DNA of 17,403 bases from JBAWXE01 sp037144255 (GCA_037144255.1 JBAWXE010000057.1:1-17403), one strand, 5' to 3'. Shown: positions 7,071 through 15,613, counted from the stretch's first letter. Notes: a model not told the origin generated them from the sequence alone. Numbers and translations are program-made.

Positions 7071-9440
7071 TTATTCTACCACAACTGATCTTATAACGCG
7101 ATCACCACTAGACTTATCCAATATTTGGATATAGTAGATGCCTTTAGCCCAAGAGCTAACAGGGATATCTAATTGATGAGTCATTTCGCCATTCCAAATC
7201 AATTGTCCTACTGTATTTACAGCAGATACAGATAAAGCGTTATTGTTCAATGTGCTGATGTGCAATACATCGTTTGTAGGCACAGGATATACTTTAACCT
7301 CTCCTATTGTATTTACTGTATTTGATACAGAGTTAGGAGTAACAGCAGAACCTGAATTGTAGGTAAGTGTAAAGTAACCGGCATTTACATTGAAGAAAAC
7401 ATTATTATGACCCTTTACTTTTACTCTAGCTTGTGTTAGAGTAGCAGCAGGATTAGGTGATGTAAATGTTGCAGTACCTGTATTAGGGAATTTACCAATA
7501 TAATAAGCCCAAACATCATTGAGTACATTAGCTACTGAATTTGAAATATAGATATCAACACTATCGCAACTGATAGGTGCAGCAGTTGTGTTCACCACAT
7601 CCCAAGTTACTGTTTGAGAAGTACCGCCATTCCAGTTAGCACCAGCAGCTGGACTAGTCACTTTAAATCTGCCGGTAGCTTGTATATTCAATGTTATTTG
7701 ATCAGTAGGAGTCAATACTGTACCGTATCCATGAAAAAAGCTACGAGTAGTTAAACAGAAATGTTGTGTACGAGCTGTATTAGCCAGTCTTTCACCAAAA
7801 TAACTTACAGTTCCTACCAATACATTACTCATAGTCGGGAATACTCTTGTTCTTGAAAGGCTTGGATTGAAAGATCTAAAACAAGGTCCTACAGTTGGTA
7901 TACCTGTATTGAAACTAAATGCAGCACCCAGGTCATATTGATCCCAACAAAATCTATTTGCAGTATCAGCAGATGAATCGGTAATTGCAGGAGATATTAA
8001 TTCAAAAGGAGTACTATCTGGAATAGCATATGTAGCAGCGAATGCCGGTAGAGTTGCATATAAATGATTCAGATTAGAATCGTTGGCACATGAATGACCT
8101 GCACCTAATTCAATATAAGCATTTTCTTCCTTTAAGCTGATAGCATGAAAATATGCATCGCTATGTTGTTGCATATCATCCGGTGAGCAAATACCAGCAT
8201 AATTCATAATACTGGTACCACTAGCAGGTTCATAAGCAGTACCGGCATTACGATTACCACCACCACAACTGCCATTGGTGCCATCATTAAATGCATGATT
8301 ACAACCCCATGCATGGCCCATTTCATGTGCTACATAATCTATGTCAAAACCATCGCCTGTAGGTGTAGGAGAACCGGTTACAGTTTGTGCTTTTTGATTA
8401 CCGCTACATACAATACCTAAACCGGATAATCCACCACCACCGGTAGTGAATATATGGCCATAATCATAGTTAGCAGTACCTATTTTGCTATCGCATTGTG
8501 TTTGGTTAGTAGTCAGACATTGGCCTGAATTTGCATCAATAGCAGCAGTATATGGATCAGCACCACTGGTATTACCTGTTGCTGCTGGCCATACTATAGC
8601 TGTATCTTTAGCTACTATGATCATCATACCACTGAAATCGCGCTCATATACACCATTCACACGGTTGATAGAGGTTACTATCTTACTCATACACTGAGCC
8701 ATAGTAGGAGGATTTGCTGATGTAGTACCAGTAGCAGCTTGACAATAAAAATGGTCTGCAGAGATCGCTAAACGATATCTGTGCAGATTATGCCCATACT
8801 GTACTTTTGCGCCAATAGGGTTACCATTATCATTTGTATTGTGGAAAGCTTCATTTTTAGGTAATGTAGATTCACCTAGATGTAAGTCGCCATTAATAGG
8901 GTTTTTATTATCAGTTACTACATCGCATCTCATTCTCTCATTTGCGTTACGGAATTGATCATTTTTGTAGGTTACCATGTATATATCATCATTCTCATTA
9001 CTGTATGGATCGATGAAAGAAGTATTGTCACCATCATATATCATAGCACTAAAACCATATTCTGTGAAATCTATCTTCGCAGTAATAGTTTGGTTACCAA
9101 TAGCATATGCCGTATATGTTTTGATATTAGGGAAATGTTCAGCAAGTGGCTGCTCCATCATAGATGATTGCCAAACGTGGAAGTCTCTAAAGCTACCATC
9201 CGGCAAAGGCAATTCCAGTACAGTACCATTTAGTGGATCAAAAGATAGATCCCTCATTTGTTCCAATAAAGCTTTTGTGTTCATCGCATAAACTAACATA
9301 TGCGTTGTGTGTATTCTTGGCCTTCCTTTCGATGGCACATGATCTGCGTCAACACTATGCCATAATGTGCTATACCCGCTAGCAACAGCAGCTATAGATA
9401 TGCTCATAGTCAAGAACAACAATGTAAACAGTTTTTTCAT
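7071..9440 (-). CDS. Secreted reprolysin-like zinc metalloprotease with T9SS sorting domain
   Basis: This 789-residue protein carries a Sec signal peptide (about residues 1-21) and a propeptide-like region (about 44-160) with the motifs ELPLPDG and SMMEQPLAEHFPNI. The catalytic domain follows (about 210-450), with the zinc site HEMGHAWGCNH (His372, Glu373, His376, His382) and a downstream Met-turn (SIMNYAG, Met412). This is the metzincin M12B (adamalysin/reprolysin) layout. After it come a beta-sandwich region (about 590-700) and a C-terminal T9SS type A sorting domain (about 705-789, VKVYPVPTNDVLHI onwards). It should be exported by Sec and then T9SS, either released or attached to the surface. 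The gene starts 19 bases after the stop of a lipoprotein gene whose product resembles this protease's propeptide, so the two form a likely operon. All catalytic residues are present. The substrate is unknown. Confidence 0.92.
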   Translation of the reverse strand: MKKLFTLLFLTMSISIAAVASGYSTLWHSVDADHVPSKGRPRIHTTHMLVYAMNTKALLEQMRDLSFDPLNGTVLELPLPDGSFRDFHVWQSSMMEQPLAEHFPNIKTYTAYAIGNQTITAKIDFTEYGFSAMIYDGDNTSFIDPYSNENDDIYMVTYKNDQFRNANERMRCDVVTDNKNPINGDLHLGESTLPKNEAFHNTNDNGNPIGAKVQYGHNLHRYRLAISADHFYCQAATGTTSANPPTMAQCMSKIVTSINRVNGVYERDFSGMMIIVAKDTAIVWPAATGNTSGADPYTAAIDANSGQCLTTNQTQCDSKIGTANYDYGHIFTTGGGGLSGLGIVCSGNQKAQTVTGSPTPTGDGFDIDYVAHEMGHAWGCNHAFNDGTNGSCGGGNRNAGTAYEPASGTSIMNYAGICSPDDMQQHSDAYFHAISLKEENAYIELGAGHSCANDSNLNHLYATLPAFAATYAIPDSTPFELISPAITDSSADTANRFCWDQYDLGAAFSFNTGIPTVGPCFRSFNPSLSRTRVFPTMSNVLVGTVSYFGERLANTARTQHFCLTTRSFFHGYGTVLTPTDQITLNIQATGRFKVTSPAAGANWNGGTSQTVTWDVVNTTAAPISCDSVDIYISNSVANVLNDVWAYYIGKFPNTGTATFTSPNPAATLTQARVKVKGHNNVFFNVNAGYFTLTYNSGSAVTPNSVSNTVNTIGEVKVYPVPTNDVLHISTLNNNALSVSAVNTVGQLIWNGEMTHQLDIPVSSWAKGIYYIQILDKSSGDRVIRSVVVE

Positions 9441-9459
9441 GTTTTGTTTTTTTGTTTTG

Positions 9460-10170
9460 TTAATGATTGCTTTGTGTTGGATTAATATTTGTTTGTGTTG
9501 CGTTAATATTTGTCACTCTGCTTTTTGGTGGTATGAGTTGCTTTTTACTATTCTTATTCTGATCTACTGGTTGTGTTCTGGGTTCATTTGCATCTGATGC
9601 TGCATAAACAATATAACACACTGTGTTTCCAACATTTATAGGTGTTATATAATATACCAGTTCATCCCAAATGATCTGCCCTCTCATCTTGTTTCCATCA
9701 TAATCCAATCTGCAATCTACTCCACCGTGAGATACTGCTGTCCCTTTTAAAGAAGCGATCTCAGGGAATTTCGCTTGTAATTCAGGTGCCATTACACCCG
9801 ATGGCCTTACTTCAAATACCTGACAATTAATCGGTTTGGGCATCGGAATAGAAATAGTATGTACTATTTCTTCCTTACCAATACTTGCATTTACATTTGT
9901 ATAAAAAGCCCTCAATTGTTCTGAATCTAATACGTATGTAGAAAAACTGGATGGAAGTATAATACCGGTTACCTTGTCTGCAGTTGGGTTATCCATAGCA
10001 TACCAGATCACTTTTTTCTCATCCACATTATCCAATCCACATACACCTTTTCTATTTGTATTTTTAACACTTATACTTGTATCAGTACTTTTCTTAGTAT
10101 GGCTACAAGACAATAATATCAATGTTACTCCCCCTAAAATCACCCCCACAAATGCCGATGTATACTTCAT
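9460..10170 (-). CDS. Lipoprotein resembling the reprolysin propeptide domain
   Basis: This 236-residue protein has a lipoprotein signal peptide with lipobox LLSC, lipidated Cys22. Residues about 77-190 resemble, by eye, residues about 46-158 of the protease encoded 19 bases downstream: SIPMPKP against ELPLPDG, then GVMAPELQAKFPEI against SMMEQPLAEHFPNI, then an Asp-containing beta strand and a further Tyr-rich strand. There is no catalytic domain. Four cysteines in the mature part (44, 116, 153, 185) could form two disulfides. The C-terminus is a short polar repeat (TNINATQ, TNINPTQ). I infer a membrane-anchored propeptide-like protein that may inhibit or fold the protease; a degraded remnant of a second protease gene is the alternative. 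A -7-like AATATTTG (10189 to 10182) lies 11 bases before the ATG. Confidence 0.8.
   Translation of the reverse strand: MKYTSAFVGVILGGVTLILLSCSHTKKSTDTSISVKNTNRKGVCGLDNVDEKKVIWYAMDNPTADKVTGIILPSSFSTYVLDSEQLRAFYTNVNASIGKEEIVHTISIPMPKPINCQVFEVRPSGVMAPELQAKFPEIASLKGTAVSHGGVDCRLDYDGNKMRGQIIWDELVYYITPINVGNTVCYIVYAASDANEPRTQPVDQNKNSKKQLIPPKSRVTNINATQTNINPTQSNH
9471..9512. repeat. Two tandem 21-bp repeats at the 3' end of the lipoprotein gene
   Basis: Bases 9471-9491 and 9492-9512 are adjacent copies differing at two positions. They are in frame with the lipoprotein gene on the minus strand and encode TNINATQ and TNINPTQ, giving a heptapeptide repeat just before the last three residues. This looks like a recent slippage duplication. 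Confidence 0.85.
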
Positions 10171-10292
10171 ACTAAGTTTAACAAATATTTGATCCTGCTA
10201 GAAACGAAATTAATAATAACACATTACATTTCCTCACTTTTCAGACGAAATAGGATTTTCTGATGACAAACTGGGATACAAAGTGTAATTTT

Positions 10293-12410
10293 CTAATATA
10301 ATTTTCTTTTCCCAAGCCTAAGAGAATTGAGTATCAATACTATATCGCTCATAGCCATAATGCCTGCCCCCCAAGTAGGGGTCATATAACCACTAGCTGC
10401 AAATGGTATCGCTACCACATTATATATAAATGCCCAAAATAGGTTTTGCTTAATGGTTTGCTCTGTATAGATACCCAATCGTATAGCTGCAGGTAATGTA
10501 CTTAACTGGTCGTTGCTCAGTATCACATTAGCACTTTGTATAGCTATATGGGTAGCATCGCTGAGGGACATACCCACGGTAGCTCTGGCAAGTGCAGGTG
10601 CATCGTTGATACCATCACCTACCATAGCTGTAGGTGTATGTTGCATCCATTCATCCAGTTTTTGGTTCTTTTGCTCAGGTGTCTGCCCTGCATATACTTC
10701 GTCTATACCCAATTGTGCCGCTATCGTGTTACATTTTTCCCGGGTATCACCACTCAATAAAATGGTCTTATAACCTGCTAATTTTAATGCATGTATTGTT
10801 TGTTGAGCATCAGGTCTTAATGTATCATTGATATATAGTCCTCCTTTTGCATCTCCATTCTTATATAGATACAGATCAAAGTGGGTATTATTATCATTTG
10901 CCAGCCATTTTTTAGAACCTAGTTGCCAAAGATCTCCTTGCTCATCCATAGCCTCCATGCCATTACCTTTCACTTCTACTACACTTTTAAATGTAATGTT
11001 TACAACATCATTCCATTGTGCTGTAATAGACTTGGCAATAGGGTGAGAAGAATGTCTCTCTATGGATGCTACCACACTCTTGAATACAGCATCGTCTATG
11101 TCTGTTACTTTATAAGATTCTATCTGTAATTTTCCTGTGGTCAGTGTTCCTGTCTTATCGAATACTATCTGGCGGATGGTTTTCAATTGTTCTAATGTGC
11201 TACCACCTTTTATCAGTATACCCATGCGTGCTGCCCTACCCAAACCAACTGCTATAGCTGCGGGAGTAGCCAATCCCATAGCACATGGGCAAGCTATTAC
11301 CAAAACCGCTATACTACGCATCATAGCATCCTGAAAAGGTAGAGAAACAAAAAAGTAATTGATAATAAGTGTAATCACACTAATACCCAATACCACAGGT
11401 ACAAATATGGCACTGATCTTGTCTGCTAGTTTTTGTAAAGCTGGTTTGGTGGCTTGTGCCTCTCTTACCATTCTGATGATACTAGCCAGTACAGATCCTT
11501 CTCCTATGGCTGTGGTCTTTACTTTCACAGATCCTTGTTGCACTACAGTGCCACCTACTACCCCATCATTCATATACTTATGCACAGGCATGCTCTCCCC
11601 AGTTATCATATGTTCGTCTACTAGTGCATCGCCATATATTACCTCTCCATCTACCGGTATATTATCTCCTGTATTCACTAACACCACATCTCCTACTCGC
11701 ACATACTTACTCTCTACTGTCATTAATGTTTCCTTGCCTATGCTATCTGTCATTACCAGCTTAGCCGTTTGTGGTTGCAGTTTTGCCAGTGCATCTATGG
11801 CTACTGTGGTAGACTTTACTGTTCTGTGTTCCAGCCAGTTACCAACCATTACTAAGGTAATGATCATAGCAGCTGTTTCAAAGAACATATACTCATGCGC
11901 ATGCGCCGGAAATACCAACCATCCTACTACTGAATATATATAAGCTGCTGTTGAGCCCAGTAGTATCAGCACATTCATATTAGGTATACCATGTAGAACA
12001 GAACGATAAGCGCCTCCACCAAACACATACCAGCCTATAGCAAAAACAGGTGTAGCCAATACGAACTGGAACAGTGGCATATGCAACACATGCCAGTTGA
12101 TGAACATATGCGATAATAATGGGAGGGTTAGTATCAAGCATATTAATTCTAATAGTCCCAGCTTTTTCTCTTTCCCAGTTTCCTGAAATGTTCCTTCCTT
12201 GGGTTCTCTCACCACATGATATCCTAGCCCATCTATGGCATCGTATACTTTGGCTATATCTGAACCTTCAGCAGCTGTAAAACTCACCTCACCGGATGCT
12301 GCATTTGCAGAAATATGGGTCATCCCCTTTTTCTCCAGTATTTTAGATATGGTAATGGCACAATTACCACAAGTCATTCCTTCTACCGTACACGAAATTG
12401 TTTGTTCCAT
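10293..12410 (-). CDS. copA: Copper-exporting P1B-type ATPase
   Basis: This is a heavy-metal P-type ATPase that pumps Cu(I) out of the cytoplasm. I use ATG 12410 (705 residues); the frame also has a GTG at 12428. Features in order: one N-terminal metal-binding domain with GMTCGNC (Cys14, Cys17); transmembrane helices from about residue 85; the actuator TGES at about 270-273; the metal-binding CPC in the sixth helix (about 374-376); the phosphorylated Asp418 in DKTGTLT; the SSHP motif of the nucleotide domain; and GDGINDAPA. The seventh helix contains the YN (FIYNVVAIP) typical of copper pumps. The eighth reads MAMSD where CopA proteins usually have MxxSS. The gene has no visible metal-responsive regulator beside it. 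It diverges from tsaE with 40 bases between the starts, so its promoter must overlap that gap or tsaE. Confidence 0.93.
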   Translation of the reverse strand: MEQTISCTVEGMTCGNCAITISKILEKKGMTHISANAASGEVSFTAAEGSDIAKVYDAIDGLGYHVVREPKEGTFQETGKEKKLGLLELICLILTLPLLSHMFINWHVLHMPLFQFVLATPVFAIGWYVFGGGAYRSVLHGIPNMNVLILLGSTAAYIYSVVGWLVFPAHAHEYMFFETAAMIITLVMVGNWLEHRTVKSTTVAIDALAKLQPQTAKLVMTDSIGKETLMTVESKYVRVGDVVLVNTGDNIPVDGEVIYGDALVDEHMITGESMPVHKYMNDGVVGGTVVQQGSVKVKTTAIGEGSVLASIIRMVREAQATKPALQKLADKISAIFVPVVLGISVITLIINYFFVSLPFQDAMMRSIAVLVIACPCAMGLATPAAIAVGLGRAARMGILIKGGSTLEQLKTIRQIVFDKTGTLTTGKLQIESYKVTDIDDAVFKSVVASIERHSSHPIAKSITAQWNDVVNITFKSVVEVKGNGMEAMDEQGDLWQLGSKKWLANDNNTHFDLYLYKNGDAKGGLYINDTLRPDAQQTIHALKLAGYKTILLSGDTREKCNTIAAQLGIDEVYAGQTPEQKNQKLDEWMQHTPTAMVGDGINDAPALARATVGMSLSDATHIAIQSANVILSNDQLSTLPAAIRLGIYTEQTIKQNLFWAFIYNVVAIPFAASGYMTPTWGAGIMAMSDIVLILNSLRLGKRKLY

Positions 12411-12450
12411 ATTATTTATATCAGACACTCATTGTAACTTAGCGTTTCAT

Positions 12451-12903
12451 ATGTCGCTGCCTGTATTACAAATTTCCTACTCTTTGAGCAATATTAAAAA
12501 TGCTGCTCGTCAGTTTTGGCAATATGCTCATCAATATAACATATTGGCTTTCAGTGGCGAGATGGGTGCCGGTAAAACTACCTTCATTCATGCTCTTTGC
12601 AATGAATTACAAGTAGCAGATACTGTGAGCAGTCCCACATTTGCGCTTATCAATGAGTATCATTTCAATGATGGCACAGACCCTGAGCGCACTATCTACC
12701 ATATGGACTGGTACCGTCTCAAAGATGCAGATGAAGCCATCAGTACAGGTATGGAAGATTGCCTGCTGCAACGCAATACCTATAGTTTCATTGAGTGGCC
12801 CGAAAAAGCTACTGAGATATTGCCCTACCCTCATCTATGGATCAGCATTGCTGCTACTAGCCCTACAGAGCGTAGTATGGAAGTATGGTTAAAAAACAAA
12901 TAG
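12451..12903 (+). CDS. tsaE: tRNA t6A biosynthesis ATPase TsaE
   Basis: TsaE is the small ATPase that works with TsaB, TsaC/C2 and TsaD to make N6-threonylcarbamoyl-adenosine at position 37 of ANN-decoding tRNAs. The 150-residue protein has the Walker A GEMGAGKT (36-43), the SPTFALINEY segment (about 61-70), the MDWYRL motif and the EWPEKA motif, all diagnostic. The frame is open further upstream, but the family begins near this ATG and upstream codons are antisense to copA, so I start at 12451. A -7-like TAACTTAG (12435-12442) lies eight bases before the ATG. The other t6A genes are not in the window. A LysE-family gene follows after 95 bases. Confidence 0.95.
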   Translation: MSLPVLQISYSLSNIKNAARQFWQYAHQYNILAFSGEMGAGKTTFIHALCNELQVADTVSSPTFALINEYHFNDGTDPERTIYHMDWYRLKDADEAISTGMEDCLLQRNTYSFIEWPEKATEILPYPHLWISIAATSPTERSMEVWLKNK

Positions 12904-12998
12904 ACCCATCGCATCTTAATTATCATATATCAATATCTTAACGCGCATTTCACTTTCCACATGCTGCGCCTGTCAATATTAGTCCCTATCTTGTATTT

Positions 12999-13676
12999 AT
13001 GTCTAGTGCAATTATAGGAGGTTTATTACTGGGTCTGTTCATGGCCATATCTGTAGGGCCTACCTTATTTGCCATTATCCGCTATAGTCTCAACCATAGT
13101 TATAAAACAGGTGTCGCATTCATATTAGGTGTTTCCATCAGCGATATCATGTATGTCACTCTGGCTAATATCGCCGCACCTTGGTTACAAACACTGGAAC
13201 ATTACGAAAAACCTTTGGCCATTACAGGTGGTGGCATTCTTGCTATCATAGGATTGGCCGGGCTTATCAAAAAATACACTCCCAAACGCGCTGCTCTCGA
13301 AGATGCTACCATCACCCCGGGGCATTATTTCCGCATATGGCTCTCCGGTTTCCTGATGAATAGTTTCAACCCCGGTGTAATCATGAACTGGCTGGCTGCT
13401 GTAGCCATTATTGCCAACACCACCACCACTTACCGATTGGTATTCTTTGGTTGCTGTCTGGGTTTGGTATTAGGTATAGATGTTAAAAAAGTAGCCTTGG
13501 CCGATAAGATTCGCCGCAGCCTTACCCAGCGCAAGGTGATGTATCTACAGCGCATTTCTTCTCTCTGCCTCTTTGGTATAGGTGCATTCATAATTATTAT
13601 TACTTTATTTAATATACAGATCACCCCTCAGGAACACCATGCTTCTGATTATAAGCATATAGAACATTCTAAATAA
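12999..13676 (+). CDS. LysE-family transporter
   Basis: This 225-residue protein is almost entirely hydrophobic with about six membrane helices, the usual size and layout for LysE/RhtB-type amino-acid exporters. The first helix contains the family-typical SVGPT segment (about residues 18-22), followed by a Gly-rich second helix (GVAFILGVSISD), and the centre has FLMNSFNPGVIMNW, corresponding to the conserved LNPK-like segment. A polar, His-rich tail (about 210-225) ends it. The exported substrate cannot be read from sequence. A TATCTTGT box (12987-12994) lies four bases before the ATG, suggesting a very short leader. It stands between tsaE and the PurF-like gene on the same strand, without obvious functional linkage. 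Confidence 0.88.
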   Translation: MSSAIIGGLLLGLFMAISVGPTLFAIIRYSLNHSYKTGVAFILGVSISDIMYVTLANIAAPWLQTLEHYEKPLAITGGGILAIIGLAGLIKKYTPKRAALEDATITPGHYFRIWLSGFLMNSFNPGVIMNWLAAVAIIANTTTTYRLVFFGCCLGLVLGIDVKKVALADKIRRSLTQRKVMYLQRISSLCLFGIGAFIIIITLFNIQITPQEHHASDYKHIEHSK

Positions 13677-13696
13677 GAAACATCCCAAAAGCTTAT

Positions 13697-13704
13697 TATC
13701 TTTG
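13697..13704 (+). promoter_or_regulatory. Bacteroidota -7 box placing a near-leaderless start
   Basis: TATCTTTG matches the -7 consensus TAnnTTTG exactly and ends only seven bases before the ATG at 13712. Transcription would start at or within a few bases of the start codon, so the mRNA would be leaderless or nearly so. No clear -33 TTTG is visible 19 bases upstream (TAAG there), which lowers confidence. Confidence 0.5.
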
Positions 13705-13711
13705 CCCCCTC

Positions 13712-15556
13712 ATGTCTGACGCGATACGCCACGAATGCGGGCTTGCCTACATTCGATTATTAAAACCTCTCGCTTACTACCACCGCAAATACGGCACAGC
13801 TTTTTACGGCCTTAACAAATTGTACCTGCTGATGGAAAAACAGCATAACAGGGGACAAGATGGCGCCGGCATTGCTACCGTGAAGCTCAATGTAGAACCG
13901 GGGCACCAATTCATGCACCGTTTGCGCATTAGTGGTGCGCAAGCCATTGCTCAAATCTTTCAAAATGTACATCAGGAAGTAGCAGAACTGGAAAAGATGT
14001 ACCCGGATATCAGACAATACCCGGGTCTGCTGAAAGGTTATATGCGCTTTATGGGCGAGGTACTGCTGGGACACCTGCGTTACGGCACACAAGGCCGCAA
14101 CGATGCAGAGTTCTGTCATCCTTTTATTAAGTCGCACATCAACCCTACGCGCAATCTTACTATGGCGGGCAATTTCAATCTGGTAAACACAGACGAATTG
14201 TTCTCTATGTTACATGCTCATCCTACCACTACCATTCGCGAAAGCGATCTGGGTGCTATGATAGAGACCGTACATTACTATCTCTGCATGGCCGATGATA
14301 CTAACCCGGGTTCACTGAATATAGAAGGTGTGCTGAAACAAGCAGTACCTCATTTCGATGGTGGTTTTGTTTGTTCAGGATTGGTAGGTAATGGCGATAG
14401 TTTTGTGATACGCGATGCGCATGGTATTCGCCCGGCTTATTATTACAAAAATGATGAGATAGTAGTAGCCGCATCCGAACGTCCTGCTATCATGACGGCT
14501 TTCAATGTGCCACAAGACGAGGTACAGGAACTGAAACCCGGTCATGCTATCATCGTTAAGGCCAACGGCAATTTTACCGATACTCAGATATTACCCGAAA
14601 AAGAACATAAGGCTTGTAGCTTCGAGCGTATCTATTTCTCTCGTGGTGGCGATGCCGATATTTATCGCGAACGTATGCAACTGGGTCGCAATCTGGCTGG
14701 CAAAGTACTGGAAGCGGTAGATAATAAACTTAAGAACACCATAGTCTCTTTTATACCTAACACTGCCGAGATAGCTTTCTACGGTTTGATAAAAGGTCTC
14801 GAAGATTTCTTGAACGAGATCAAGATCAATCGTATCAATGCCAATCGCGATACCATGAGCGAGGAAGATATGCGCGAGCTTATCAACCGTCGTGTGCGTA
14901 TAGAGAAGATAGCTATTAAGGACGTGAAGATGCGCACCTTCATTACAGAAGATGCCTCTCGCGACGAGATGGTACAACACGTGTACGATATTACTTATGG
15001 CACTGTAAAAGAAGGTGATACCCTTGTGGTCATAGACGACTCTATAGTACGTGGTACTACCCTGCGCCAAAGTATCATTAAGATGCTGGATCGTCTGGGT
15101 CCTAAACGTATCATCGTTGTATCTTCTGCTCCGCAGATACGTTACCCCGACTGCTATGGTATAGATATGAGCCGTATGGGTGATTTTATTGCCTTCCAGG
15201 CAGCTGTCAATCTATTGAAAGATCAGGGTAAGGAAAAACTACTGACCGAAGTATATGAGCAATGTAAAGCTGCTATGGCCACTGGCATTGTTACTCAGGA
15301 GAATTTTGTGAAGAAAATATACGAACCATTTACACCAGAGGAAATAAGTAAAAAGATAGCCGCTATGTTACGTCCTGATGATGTACATGCAGAGGTAGAT
15401 CTTATTTACCAATCTCTGGATGGACTGTACAATGCTTGTCCTAATAATAAAGGCGACTGGTACTTTACAGGCAACTACCCTACACCGGGTGGCAACCGTG
15501 TAGCCAACAAAGCCTTTATGAATTATATGGAACAAAAAGAAGGCAGAGGTTACTAA
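13712..15556 (+). CDS. Amidophosphoribosyltransferase (PurF-like, long form)
   Basis: The protein (614 residues) has an N-terminal class II glutamine amidotransferase domain and a C-terminal phosphoribosyltransferase domain, the layout of PurF, which makes phosphoribosylamine from PRPP and glutamine in the first step of purine synthesis. The nucleophile would be Cys9, after a short leader ending in Glu (RHE/CGLA), as in PurF enzymes that self-process to expose the Cys. RGQDGAG (47-53), GHLRYGTQG (120-128) and the PRPP loop VVIDDSIVRGTT (439-450) are clear. It is over 100 residues longer than E. coli PurF, with extra segments between motifs. The family HNGN oxyanion segment reads GNFN (153-156). 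The C-terminal FTGNYPT resembles the Bacillus enzyme, but the adjacent Fe-S cysteines appear absent. Whether it is the sole PurF or a paralogue is unknown, so no symbol is given. Confidence 0.88.
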   Translation: MSDAIRHECGLAYIRLLKPLAYYHRKYGTAFYGLNKLYLLMEKQHNRGQDGAGIATVKLNVEPGHQFMHRLRISGAQAIAQIFQNVHQEVAELEKMYPDIRQYPGLLKGYMRFMGEVLLGHLRYGTQGRNDAEFCHPFIKSHINPTRNLTMAGNFNLVNTDELFSMLHAHPTTTIRESDLGAMIETVHYYLCMADDTNPGSLNIEGVLKQAVPHFDGGFVCSGLVGNGDSFVIRDAHGIRPAYYYKNDEIVVAASERPAIMTAFNVPQDEVQELKPGHAIIVKANGNFTDTQILPEKEHKACSFERIYFSRGGDADIYRERMQLGRNLAGKVLEAVDNKLKNTIVSFIPNTAEIAFYGLIKGLEDFLNEIKINRINANRDTMSEEDMRELINRRVRIEKIAIKDVKMRTFITEDASRDEMVQHVYDITYGTVKEGDTLVVIDDSIVRGTTLRQSIIKMLDRLGPKRIIVVSSAPQIRYPDCYGIDMSRMGDFIAFQAAVNLLKDQGKEKLLTEVYEQCKAAMATGIVTQENFVKKIYEPFTPEEISKKIAAMLRPDDVHAEVDLIYQSLDGLYNACPNNKGDWYFTGNYPTPGGNRVANKAFMNYMEQKEGRGY

Positions 15557-15578
15557 TAATATTTCTAGTACACTATAC

Positions 15579-15613
15579 ACAAAGGGCTGATACTAATAGT
15601 ATCAGCCCTTTGT
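15579..15613. terminator. Bidirectional terminator hairpin
   Basis: Bases 15579-15595 and 15597-15613 are perfect 17-base reverse complements around a single central base. The arm includes ACAAAGGGCTGATACTA. It lies between the convergent PurF-like and NHL-repeat genes, 22 bases after the first stop and 30 from the second. The AAGGGCTGA core is shared with the palindrome at 1090-1129. Confidence 0.88.

Noticed and set aside
10171..10292. Gap between copA and the lipoprotein gene examined for a terminator or operator
   Set aside because: No convincing inverted repeat is present; the TCAG/CTGA match around 10240-10262 is too short to call.
11359..11943. 194-codon open frame on the plus strand
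   Set aside because: It lies wholly antisense to copA, which has all its catalytic motifs; no start signal or recognisable domain is present.
12235..12450. N-terminal extension of TsaE
   Set aside because: The extension is antisense to the 5' part of copA, and TsaE proteins begin close to the ATG at 12451.
12904..12998. Gap between tsaE and the LysE-family gene examined for a small RNA or gene
   Set aside because: Only a weak promoter-like box near its end is visible; no hairpin or short gene can be supported.
14591..15070. 159-codon open frame on the minus strand
   Set aside because: It is antisense to the PurF-like gene across its PRPP-binding region and shows no domain of its own.
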